Origin: CAVXAE01 sp044225565
GTDB lineage: Bacteria > Pseudomonadota > Gammaproteobacteria > Steroidobacterales > Steroidobacteraceae
Assembly: GCA_044225565.1 (NCBI GenBank)
Contig: JBGAIL010000096.1
Location: 1 to 18,062, forward strand
DNA: 18,062 nt
Direction: 5' to 3'
Program-made: the position numbers and the translations under genes
Notes under the pieces: generated by a model
What the model was told of the DNA's origin: nothing
The model's input: only the letters and a program-made list of their open reading frames with translations
Database searches by the model: none
In this document: one piece after another, positions 1 through 7,322 of the stretch
Numbering within the stretch: position 1 is the stretch's first letter
Layout of the letters: the number at the start of each line of letters is the position of its first letter

Positions 1-895
1 AGATCTCCCAGCCCAGCGCGCTGAATTGCCGCGGAGCGCCGTGATGGTCCTCTACGCACTCTTCCCCAACCAGTATCGCCGTGCTCCGCAGACGCCACTT
101 CGCGATCTGCCGGTTGTAGTAATTCAATCCGATGAAGTCCGCTCCCCGCCCGCTCCAGCCGAGCGCGAGACGCGTCACGGCGCGGTTCAGGACGAAGTCG
201 CGCCAGAATGCCGCCCATCGGTCGAGTACGCTATGCGGATTGCAAGGCTCGATGTACGGCGCACTGTGCGAGATGCCGACCATCGCATCCGGCCGCGCCG
301 CATGCAGCAGACGGCGCGCGACATGATGTGCCCGGCACATGTTGAAGAGCACGATGGCGCCTTCGAATCGCTGGCCGGGCTTGCACGGCGGCCAGTCGCC
401 TTTCACGTAAGCGCGCTTCACGTACACCGTCGGCTCGTTAACGCTCACCCAGAACCGCACGCGCGGTGCGAGATGCTGCGCGACGTATTCGACGTACCGG
501 CCGAAAAGCTTCACGCTGTCGCGACGCGCCCACCCGCCCCGCTCCGCGAACCACTGCGGATTGGTGAAGTGATGCAGCGTGACCACGGGCTCGATGCCTC
601 GCGCCCGCAACGCCTCGATGACGCGAACGTAGTGCTCGACCGCGTTCACGCTCCACTCGCCCTCGCGAGGCTCGATGCGACTCCATTCGATGGAGAGCCG
701 GTGCGCGTTATGTCCCCACGCGCGAGCCATGTCGAAGTCCTGCTCGTAGAGCTCGTACTGGCGGCACGCATCGCCGGACTTGTACGGCAGCCGTCCGGAC
801 TGCTCGAGCGGCCACCAGTCGTTCCAGCAATTGCCGCCCTCCACCTGGTGGCTGGCGGTGGACGCGCCCCACAGGAAACCGCGCGGGAATGTCAC
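1..895 (-). CDS. Family 1 glycoside hydrolase (beta-glucosidase-like), 3' end beyond window
   Basis: This gene is read by translating the minus strand from a GTG at 893-895; 298 codons are visible and no stop is reached before the left edge. The N-terminus reads FPRGFLWGASTASHQVEGG, the classic opening of family 1 glycoside hydrolases, followed by NDWW, a WSRIEP motif, LHHFTNPQWF, and VSVNEPTVY with the predicted acid/base Glu at residue 154. GADFIGLNYYNR follows near the visible end. The catalytic nucleophile (ENG motif) would lie outside the window. There is no signal peptide, so a cytoplasmic retaining beta-glycosidase is expected. The start is constrained because an in-frame TAA lies only seven codons upstream; AAGGAA at 909-914 may be the ribosome site, though its spacing is long (13 nt). 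The gene diverges from the glycosyltransferase at 945. Its role in the glycan locus (trimming or recycling) is inference; the substrate is not predictable. Confidence 0.93.
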   Translation of the reverse strand, partial: MTFPRGFLWGASTASHQVEGGNCWNDWWPLEQSGRLPYKSGDACRQYELYEQDFDMARAWGHNAHRLSIEWSRIEPREGEWSVNAVEHYVRVIEALRARGIEPVVTLHHFTNPQWFAERGGWARRDSVKLFGRYVEYVAQHLAPRVRFWVSVNEPTVYVKRAYVKGDWPPCKPGQRFEGAIVLFNMCRAHHVARRLLHAARPDAMVGISHSAPYIEPCNPHSVLDRWAAFWRDFVLNRAVTRLALGWSGRGADFIGLNYYNRQIAKWRLRSTAILVGEECVEDHHGAPRQFSALGWEI

Positions 896-944
896 TTCGG
901 GGTCCCGATTCCTTTAAAATCTCCGGGCTTGAAGCATATCCTGA
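896..944. promoter_or_regulatory. Divergent intergenic spacer, candidate promoter region
   Basis: This 49-nt spacer separates the start codons of the leftward glycoside hydrolase and the rightward glycosyltransferase operon, so at least one promoter must lie here or within the neighbouring coding ends. It holds one of the few AT-rich patches in the window, CTTTAAAAT at 912-920. TAAAAT at 915-920 matches the sigma-70 -10 consensus at five of six bases and would put a start point about 18 nt before the ATG at 945. The -35 position (892-897) matches poorly. The same patch supplies the AAGGAA that may serve as ribosome site on the other strand. This is a weak call. Confidence 0.25.
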
Positions 945-2267
945 ATGAAGTACGCCATCGTCTCCAATCCCCGTGACCGCATCTCGGCCGGGCTCGCCCA
1001 CGCAGGCTCCATCGCCATCGTGTCGCTGAATCTCGCCCGTGGCCTCGCCGCCCGGAACGATGTGCTCCTGGTCGCCTCGCGAGGGGCCGGTGAAGCGGCC
1101 AGGGAGCGTCTCGAGCCCCGCATCGAAGTGCTCCGCATGGAACGCAAGCGCTCGAGGCTGCGGAAATTCCGCGAGCTCGCCGCCACGGCCTTCGAGGGGG
1201 TACCGCCCTACTTCCTGTGGAGCGACTACGAGCACGAGTACTACGAGCAGGCAGCGCGGGCTCTGAGCGCCGAATCGCCGGACGTGATCCACATCCAGAA
1301 CTACGGGCAATCGGCCGCCATTTTCCGAAGGCACTGTCCCGATGCGCGCATCGTGGTTCATCTGCACGATACCTGCGTGGCGCAGGTGGGTGAGGCGCTG
1401 GCGAAGCGAGCGCTGGGGCAGGCGGACCTCGTCGTAACCTGCAGCGCGTACGTCGCGCGTACCGTGTCCGCCGCGCATCCGTGGCTCAAGGTGCCAGTGG
1501 CGGCCATCAACAACGGCGTCGACGTCGCGGAGTTCCAGCCTCGGGAAGCACCCGCCACGCCTCATGGAGAGCTCAAGATCGCGTACGTCGGAAGACTCTC
1601 CCCGGAAAAAGGCGTCCATGTGCTCATGGAGGCCTTCAACACAGTCATCGAGCAGGCCCCCCAGGCGCGACTGATGCTCGTCGGGGGAGCTTCGATGTTC
1701 GCCTACTCGACGGTCAAGCTCTTCAAGCGCGATCCCCACTGGGCCGCGATATTCGGGTTCTACGGCAGCAATCCGGCGCAGCGCCTGTTCCGCCATCTGT
1801 ATCGCAGCGGGAAGCGCTACGTCGATACGCTGAGGAGCATGCAGAGCGGAAAGGCTGCGGCGGCCACTCGCCTTCTCGGAGATCTCCCGCACGAGCGCGT
1901 CGCGGCAGTCATCGCGGAAGCCGATGTGATCGTCGTACCCTCGGTGTGCGACGAGCCTTTCGGCATCCCCGCCGTGGAGGCCATGTCAGCGGGCGTGCCG
2001 GTCGTCGCTTCCGCGGCCGGCGGCCTGTGCGACATCGTCCAGAACGGCAGGACAGGCCTGCTCGCCACGCGCTCGGATGCGCGATCGCTCGCCAACGCCA
2101 TCCTGGAGCTTCTGGCTGACGCCCCGCGCCGGGCCGACATGGGCCGGTCTGCGCGGGCAGCGGCAATGACATTCACCTGGAGCCGCGCGGCCGAGAACCT
2201 GCTCGCGGCCCTCGAGAGAAGCGGCATCGCAGAGCCGCGGGCCACGGCGGTCCCGGCTCTTTCATGA
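945..2267 (+). CDS. GT4-family glycosyltransferase (A) with a central insertion
   Basis: A 440-residue GT-B fold enzyme predicted to transfer a sugar from a nucleotide donor to a lipid-linked glycan at the cytoplasmic face of the inner membrane. The N-terminal domain begins MKYAIVSNPRDRISAGLAHAG and contains HIQNYGQSA near residue 117. The C-terminal donor-binding domain starts with IAYVGRLSPEKGVHVLMEAF (about 212-231) and carries the E-x7-E motif as DEPFGIPAVEAMSAGVPVV (E337 and E345). An extra segment of about 55 residues (roughly 250-305, rich in aromatic and basic residues) sits between the LMLVGG strand and the LLGDLPHERV segment, where most GT4 proteins are direct. No convincing Shine-Dalgarno precedes the ATG. 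The stop overlaps the flippase start as ATGA at 2264-2267, implying translational coupling. Donor and acceptor are not predictable. Confidence 0.93.
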   Translation: MKYAIVSNPRDRISAGLAHAGSIAIVSLNLARGLAARNDVLLVASRGAGEAARERLEPRIEVLRMERKRSRLRKFRELAATAFEGVPPYFLWSDYEHEYYEQAARALSAESPDVIHIQNYGQSAAIFRRHCPDARIVVHLHDTCVAQVGEALAKRALGQADLVVTCSAYVARTVSAAHPWLKVPVAAINNGVDVAEFQPREAPATPHGELKIAYVGRLSPEKGVHVLMEAFNTVIEQAPQARLMLVGGASMFAYSTVKLFKRDPHWAAIFGFYGSNPAQRLFRHLYRSGKRYVDTLRSMQSGKAAAATRLLGDLPHERVAAVIAEADVIVVPSVCDEPFGIPAVEAMSAGVPVVASAAGGLCDIVQNGRTGLLATRSDARSLANAILELLADAPRRADMGRSARAAAMTFTWSRAAENLLAALERSGIAEPRATAVPALS

Positions 2268-3727
2268 ACATCGCCAGGAAGCTGACCGCGAACATGGCGT
2301 TCGCGGTGGGTGGCCGGGTACTCGGCGCCGTGATGGGCCTCACGACCACCGCCCTGCTCACCCGGCACCTCGGCCCGGATCTGTTCGGCGTGTATCGCAC
2401 CGCGCTCGCTTGGGCCGTGACCACCTGCGTCATCGCCAACCTCGGCCTGAGCGTCGTCACGCTTCGCGAGATCTCCCGGCCCGGCGCGGACATCACTCGA
2501 ATCGTCGGCACGGCGCTGTCGATGCGGCTCGGCCTCGGCGTGTTTTCCGTGCTGCTCGCGGCCGGCATCGTGTTGATGCTCCACAGCCCCGGCGATATCG
2601 ATCCCGCCACGCTTTCGCGCGCCATCCTGATCGCGGGCGTGGGCTGTCTTGCGACGCTCGGCAACGAGGTGGTGACCACCATCTTCCAGAGCGCGCTCGC
2701 ACAAGCGAGATCGTCCATCGCCGAGCTGGCAGGCGGTGCAGTGGCGCTCGCATTGACCGCCCTGTGCGTCGTGATCGACGGTGGCCTGATGCTGTTCATC
2801 GCAGCGGCCTCGAGCGGCCTCGTCGCCACCTTCCTGGTTTCGGCAGTGCTCGCTCGCCCCATTGCCCCTGTGCGCATGTGCTTCGACGGGACGCTCGCCC
2901 GCACGCTCGTCGTCACCGGCCTGCCCATCTTCATGTCGGACATCGTCGGCATGGTGACGCTGCGGCTCGACACGGTGATGCTGTCGCTGCTCAGCCTTCC
3001 GGCCGAAGTGGGCTACTACGGTGTAGCGAACAAATTGCGCGAAGTCGCGATCAAGCTGCCTTACCTCTTCGCCGCCTTCCTGATGCCGGTGCTCGTGCAG
3101 GCGCTGCACGACCGCGCGCTGTTCGATCAGCGGCTGCGCGACTCCCTGGTGAGCGTGTGGGTGTTCGCGGTGGGCCTGATGCTGGCGCTGGGCTGCTTCG
3201 CGGACACCATCGTGGCGCTGATCGCCGGCGATGGATTCGCGCCTTCGGTGAACGTGGTGCGCATCACCGGCATAGCGCTCGGAGCAGGATGCCTCACGGC
3301 GGTGCTGCAATACGCCGCATTGTCACGCGAGAAGGCCACACAGGTGATGCGCGTGCACATCTGCGCAGCCATCATCGCGCTCGTCGGCTTGTTCGTGCTG
3401 ATACCGCGTTTCGGCGCATCCGGTGCTGCCTGGGCCGTGGCGGCCGGCGAGACGGCCTTCGCCATCGGCCTGCTGCCGTTCGCAAGCCCCAACGGCCTCT
3501 CCGCCCTGCCCTGGCTACGGTTGCTGGGAGTGGCCGTGGCCGGCCTGCTCTGCGTGGCCATCGCATCCGCACTGCAGGCGCATCAGATGCCGGTCTACGT
3601 GACTGTGCCCGCCGTGGGAGGCGGATATGCGCTGTTCCTGCTCGTCACGGGCATGGTGAAGGTCGAGCAGATCAAGCTGCTCCTGAGCCGCGGCTCGCGT
3701 CGCAAGAACGGCGAACAGCCGGACTAG
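2264..3727 (+). CDS. Wzx-type polysaccharide flippase (MOP superfamily)
   Basis: A 487-residue, very hydrophobic protein with alternating long apolar stretches and short charged loops along its whole length, consistent with the 12 to 14 helices of the polysaccharide transporter family. The N-terminus (MNIARKLTANMAFAVGGRVLGA, then LLTRHLGPDLFGVYRTALAW) matches the typical opening of Wzx-like flippases. FGASGAAWAVAAGE near residue 400 is the usual late-helix motif. The predicted role is translocating the lipid-linked repeat unit from the cytoplasmic to the periplasmic leaflet. The short basic C-terminal tail (SRGSRRKNGEQPD) should be cytoplasmic. The gene is coupled to the upstream GT4 gene by ATGA and converges tail-to-tail with the methyltransferase, the two TAG stops sharing CTAG at 3724-3727. 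Being a flippase gene, it suggests Wzx/Wzy-type rather than ABC-type export; no polymerase gene is in the window. Confidence 0.92.
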   Translation: MNIARKLTANMAFAVGGRVLGAVMGLTTTALLTRHLGPDLFGVYRTALAWAVTTCVIANLGLSVVTLREISRPGADITRIVGTALSMRLGLGVFSVLLAAGIVLMLHSPGDIDPATLSRAILIAGVGCLATLGNEVVTTIFQSALAQARSSIAELAGGAVALALTALCVVIDGGLMLFIAAASSGLVATFLVSAVLARPIAPVRMCFDGTLARTLVVTGLPIFMSDIVGMVTLRLDTVMLSLLSLPAEVGYYGVANKLREVAIKLPYLFAAFLMPVLVQALHDRALFDQRLRDSLVSVWVFAVGLMLALGCFADTIVALIAGDGFAPSVNVVRITGIALGAGCLTAVLQYAALSREKATQVMRVHICAAIIALVGLFVLIPRFGASGAAWAVAAGETAFAIGLLPFASPNGLSALPWLRLLGVAVAGLLCVAIASALQAHQMPVYVTVPAVGGGYALFLLVTGMVKVEQIKLLLSRGSRRKNGEQPD

Positions 3728-3738
3728 CCCGACGGCTG
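3716..3738. terminator. Inverted repeat centred on the convergent stop codons (candidate bidirectional terminator)
   Basis: CAGCCG at 3716-3721 and CGGCTG at 3733-3738 form a perfect 6-bp stem around an 11-nt loop holding the shared CTAG, where the flippase and methyltransferase stops overlap. Being symmetric, it would fold in both transcripts. No T-tract follows on either strand, so it lacks the hallmark of an intrinsic terminator and could be chance in GC-rich coding sequence. It is listed because this is the only place where a terminator for either run could fit without lying deep inside a gene. Confidence 0.25.
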
Positions 3739-4293
3739 ACTGCCGAGCACCGCCAGCTGGTTGGCCCCGAACAGGAAGCGCTTGTAGGTCAGCACCTTCA
3801 GCCCCGCGGCCGCGGCCGCGGCGTTCAGGCCGGCGTGGTCCAGGAGGCTCTGGTGCTCGTCGTGGCTCTCCTTCGCGAAGATGCCGAAGCGGGCGCCCAG
3901 CCCGTGCGCCCAGTCCAGCATCGGGTTAGGTGTGGTGAGCCCGATCCTGCCCGAAGGCGTGGCGTGCTTCTTCATTTCCCTCAGGAATCCCGGAGGATCG
4001 GGCAGATGCTCGATGACGGCGAGCGCCGTCACGGTATCGAACGTGCTGGCCGGAACAGCGGAGAATTCCGCAGGTGTGTAGAAGCGGGCGCGCGGAAAGC
4101 GACTGCGCGCCACCTGCAGGATCGATTCGTCGATGTCCACGCCGACGTAACTGCTCTCGTCGGCGAACGCGCAGATTTCCGCGGTGCCGCAGCCGAAATC
4201 GAGCACGCTTCCCTTCACGTAAGGTTTGGCCGCCTCCAGCCGCTGCCGGCGCAGGTAGGGGGAAAGAACGCCGTCCAGATCGCCACCGCTCAT
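3724..4293 (-). CDS. Class I SAM-dependent methyltransferase
   Basis: A 189-residue cytoplasmic protein with the Rossmann-type SAM-binding fold. Motif I is VLDFGCGTAEI (residues 30-40), the acidic end of strand 2 is GVDIDES (51-57), and the post-II motif VIEHLPDPPGFLREM (about 93-107) is typical of the UbiE/Methyltransf_11 group often found in glycan loci. It probably O-methylates a sugar or capping residue of the polysaccharide; the acceptor is unknown. It is shorter than many relatives (200-250 residues) but all core motifs are present. The ATG is preceded by a clear GGGAGGT ribosome site about 8 nt upstream. It lies 16 nt downstream of a GT4 gene and appears to be the last gene of the long leftward run. 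A run of Ala codons near residue 140 is encoded by a (GCGGCC)n tract. Confidence 0.9.
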   Translation of the reverse strand: MSGGDLDGVLSPYLRRQRLEAAKPYVKGSVLDFGCGTAEICAFADESSYVGVDIDESILQVARSRFPRARFYTPAEFSAVPASTFDTVTALAVIEHLPDPPGFLREMKKHATPSGRIGLTTPNPMLDWAHGLGARFGIFAKESHDEHQSLLDHAGLNAAAAAAGLKVLTYKRFLFGANQLAVLGSQPSG

Positions 4294-4309
4294 CGTCTCG
4301 ACCTCCCTC

Positions 4310-5416
4310 TCATCCGGTCACTTCGTCGAACAGCTGCTCGGTGGCGACCGCACACCGGTCCCACGTGTAGCGCTTCGCACGGGCCAGTCCCTTGGCAACC
4401 TGCGCGGCGCGGAACTCCCGGTCGCTCACCACCCTCAGGATACCAGCCGCGATGGCCTCGGGATCGTGCGGGTCGCAGAGCAATGCGGCATCTCCCGCGA
4501 TCTCCGGCAGTGCGCCGGTGTTCGCCGCCACCACCGGGCAGCCACAAGCCATCGCCTCCACCTGCGCGAGCCCGAAGGACTCGTAGAGCGAGGGATACGC
4601 GAAGCAGTCGGCCAGGTTGTAGAGTGCGATGAGGTCGTCCTGGGAGACGAAATCCACGAAGCTAACGCGGCTTTCGAGCTTCAGCTGCGAGACGAGCTCG
4701 AGATCCTGCTTGAACTTCCAGCGCACGCCACCGGCCACCACCAGCTGATGCGGCACGCGATCGACGATGCGCGCGAACGCCCGCAGCAGGTTGCCGAAAT
4801 TCTTGTTGGGGAACAACCGCCCCACGAAGAGCACGAATTTGTCGGGCAGGCCGTGTTTGGCCTTCACCGCGGCGAGTTGCGCCGCATCGTCCACCACGCG
4901 GAACACGTCGCTGACACCGAGCGGGATCGCCCGCACCTTGGCGGGATCGCAGCCCGTCGCACGGCAGTACTCGTGGCCCATGGTCTGCGATACCGCGATG
5001 ATGCGATCCGATGCGCTCACCAGGAAGCGGTCCATGAAGAGCCAGCGCAGGTACTGATGCGGCTGCAGCATTCCCGGCACGACGTAGCGCTCCGCGCCGT
5101 GGATGGTGAACATCTTCTTGAACCGTCCACGCAGCGGAACCGACATGAAGGGGCTGAAGAGCAGATCCGCGCCGGCTTCGGTGGCGGCGCGCGCCACGGT
5201 GAGCTGGTCCCAGATGATGCCGCGCTTGCCGCCAGTGTCGACCTGCCGCACGCCTTGGCGCGCGCCTTCCACGCGGGCCGTGACGTCGCCTGGATAAAGC
5301 AATGCATACTCGTGCTTGCCCGGCATGCGCGCCAGGCGGTTGACCAGCTCGATGGTGTAGGTGCCCGGGCCACCCCAGGTCGCATCGTAGCTCTTCATCG
5401 GAATCGCGATGCGCAT
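4310..5416 (-). CDS. GT4-family glycosyltransferase (B)
   Basis: A 368-residue GT-B enzyme of standard length. The N-terminal glycine-rich loop is WGGPGTYTIELVNRLARM (about 14-31), the interdomain region holds SDRIIAVSQTMGHEY and IPLGVSDVF (about 164-172), and the donor-binding domain contains FVLFVGRLFPNKNFGNLLRA (194-213). The E-x7-E motif is complete: PSLYESFGLAQVEAMACGCP with E279 and E287. The arrangement resembles mannosyltransferase-like GT4 proteins of O-antigen and EPS loci, but the sugar cannot be read from sequence. Predicted location is the cytoplasmic face of the inner membrane. It starts three nucleotides after the amidotransferase stop with no strong ribosome site of its own, so its translation is probably coupled. 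It is followed 16 nt later by the methyltransferase. Confidence 0.94.
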   Translation of the reverse strand: MRIAIPMKSYDATWGGPGTYTIELVNRLARMPGKHEYALLYPGDVTARVEGARQGVRQVDTGGKRGIIWDQLTVARAATEAGADLLFSPFMSVPLRGRFKKMFTIHGAERYVVPGMLQPHQYLRWLFMDRFLVSASDRIIAVSQTMGHEYCRATGCDPAKVRAIPLGVSDVFRVVDDAAQLAAVKAKHGLPDKFVLFVGRLFPNKNFGNLLRAFARIVDRVPHQLVVAGGVRWKFKQDLELVSQLKLESRVSFVDFVSQDDLIALYNLADCFAYPSLYESFGLAQVEAMACGCPVVAANTGALPEIAGDAALLCDPHDPEAIAAGILRVVSDREFRAAQVAKGLARAKRYTWDRCAVATEQLFDEVTG

Positions 5417-5419
5417 GCT

Positions 5420-7318
5420 TCAGGCCCGGGCCTTCGCGCCTGCGCGATGCTCGAGCGCGACGATCATCTCTTCGATCTGCGCCACGGGACGCCGCTGGAT
5501 GTGAATGCGCCCCCATATCTCGAGCGTCACGAGCCCGAAGAAGCCGAACACCTGCCTGCGCCAGCCGCCGAGGATGCGCTCCAATGCGCGCGCGCTCAGC
5601 CCGAGCGCGTGCTGGCAATAGCCGTCCCGGAAAAGATCCATGTGCGCCAGCGGCTCGAGATAGGCCTCGAAGGGCAGCGGGAAGCCCGCCTTCTTGCGCC
5701 CCACCAGCCGGTCCGGGATGTAGCTGGCGGCCACCTGCTTCAGCACCCACTTGTCCGCACGTGCGCCCACCTTGTAGGCGAGCGGCATGTTGATGGCCTC
5801 GTGCACCAGCCGGTGGTCCAGGAACGGAACTCGGCACTCGACCGAGGCGCCCATGCTCGCGCGGTCCAGCCGGCGCAGCAGCGGGGTGAGGTAGTCCGAG
5901 AGGTCCGCAAGCATGCTGCCGAGCACGACGCGATCTTCCTGACTGGGCACGAACCGGTATGCCTCCTCGCAGCGCTCGAGCCAGTCCTGCCGCGCGTAAC
6001 GGTCCAGGAAGTCCACCGTCGGAGAGAGCACTTCGCGGAAGCGACGCACCGAGACCGGCAGGCCCGCGTTCGCGTACACCAGCAGCGCCGCGAAGTCGTG
6101 GACGCGCTGGGGAAGCAGGTTCAGCCACTTCTGCAACCGCAGCAGGCGCCTCTTGCGACGGTAGTTCCAGCTGTAGCCGCCGAAGAGCTCGTCCGCACCC
6201 TCACCGGACAACAGCACGATGACGCCGTGCTCTCGCGCGACCTTGCTGATGAGGTGGTACGCGATGGTGTTCGGGTGGCTGAGCGGCAGGTCGGAGAGAT
6301 AGACGCAGTAAGGCAGCGCCCGCCGGAAATTCTCGCCCGTGAGCGAGAAGGGGATCAGCGGGATCTTCAGGCGCGTCGCCAGCTGCTCCGCGTAGCGCCG
6401 CTCGTCGAGATTCGGGAAACCCGCGACGGAGACGTGGAACGCGCTCAACTTGTCGGTGTAGCGGGCGGCCATCGCCGTGACGAGACTGGAATCGAGGCCG
6501 CCGCTCAGCAGCGTACCGACGGGCACGTCGCTGATGAGCCGCAGACGCACCGCGTCGTTGAGCAGCGTGTCCACTCCGGACACCACTTCCTCGGGGCTGG
6601 CGGACTCGAATCGCCGATAGCGCTCTTCGGAGACGAAATCCAGCGGCGTGTACCAGGCTTCAGAGCGCACGCCACGCTCGCCCAGCGTGACCGCATGACC
6701 GGGCAGGACCGAAGAGATGCCTTCGATCATCGTCTGCGGCGTGAGCGAATCGACGTTGCGGTAGAGCATCCACTCGGAGAGGCTCTGATGATCCACGCGG
6801 CGGTCGTCCATCACGGAGACCAGCGCCTTCATCTCGGAAGCGAACAGGATCGTCTCGCGATGGCGCGCGTAGTAGAGCGGCTTGATGCCATACCGGTCGC
6901 GCACCAGCGTGACCTCGCCGCTCTGCGAATCCGTGATGGCGAAGGCAAACATGCCGACGAAGCGGTGCATGCACTGCACGCCCCACTGCATGTAGGCGTG
7001 CAGGATCACCTCGGTATCGGTGCCGGAACGGAACGAATGACCCAGTGCCGTGAGCTCGGCGCGGACGTCCGCGAAGTTGAACACCTCGCCGTTGTAGGCG
7101 ATCCACCAACGGCCGGTGGCGTCGCTCATGGGCATGTGACCCGCGGCGGAAAGATCGATGATGGCCAGGCGGCGCGAGCCGAGCACCACGTTGCCCACAC
7201 GTTGCACACCGCTGTCGTCCGGACCGCGATAAGCCTGTATGTCGCACATCGACTGAACGGTGCGCTCGTAGTCGCCGTCGCCTCGCCCGAGGATGATCAG
7301 GCCTGCCAGACCGCACAT
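5420..7318 (-). CDS. AsnB-type asparagine synthase / glutamine amidotransferase
   Basis: A 632-residue protein with two domains. The class II glutamine amidotransferase domain begins at Cys2 (MCGLAG), the nucleophile after Met removal; R49, NGE at 76-78 and D101 complete the glutaminase site. The synthetase domain has the ATP-pyrophosphatase P-loop LSGGLDSSLV (271-280) and GEGADELFGGY (372-382). The start at 7318 is fixed by Cys2; the reading frame stays open 78 codons upstream, but that stretch overlaps the sulfotransferase and would bury the nucleophile. The family amidates a carboxylate using glutamine and ATP. In glycan loci such proteins are thought to amidate uronic acids or amino-acid substituents rather than make free asparagine; this is inference here. 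AGAGAGG upstream is a plausible ribosome site. It lies four nucleotides after the sulfotransferase. Confidence 0.95.
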   Translation of the reverse strand: MCGLAGLIILGRGDGDYERTVQSMCDIQAYRGPDDSGVQRVGNVVLGSRRLAIIDLSAAGHMPMSDATGRWWIAYNGEVFNFADVRAELTALGHSFRSGTDTEVILHAYMQWGVQCMHRFVGMFAFAITDSQSGEVTLVRDRYGIKPLYYARHRETILFASEMKALVSVMDDRRVDHQSLSEWMLYRNVDSLTPQTMIEGISSVLPGHAVTLGERGVRSEAWYTPLDFVSEERYRRFESASPEEVVSGVDTLLNDAVRLRLISDVPVGTLLSGGLDSSLVTAMAARYTDKLSAFHVSVAGFPNLDERRYAEQLATRLKIPLIPFSLTGENFRRALPYCVYLSDLPLSHPNTIAYHLISKVAREHGVIVLLSGEGADELFGGYSWNYRRKRRLLRLQKWLNLLPQRVHDFAALLVYANAGLPVSVRRFREVLSPTVDFLDRYARQDWLERCEEAYRFVPSQEDRVVLGSMLADLSDYLTPLLRRLDRASMGASVECRVPFLDHRLVHEAINMPLAYKVGARADKWVLKQVAASYIPDRLVGRKKAGFPLPFEAYLEPLAHMDLFRDGYCQHALGLSARALERILGGWRRQVFGFFGLVTLEIWGRIHIQRRPVAQIEEMIVALEHRAGAKARA

Positions 7319-7322
7319 GCTC

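Noticed and set aside
26..976. 316-codon plus-strand open frame and the 708-1892 minus-strand frame
   Set aside because: They are shadows of the family 1 glycoside hydrolase and of GT4 (A), which carry clear family motifs in other frames.
2410..4632. 740-codon plus-strand frame crossing the convergent junction
   Set aside because: It overlaps the flippase in another frame and the methyltransferase antisense; composition is Arg/Ala/Gly-rich with no domain.
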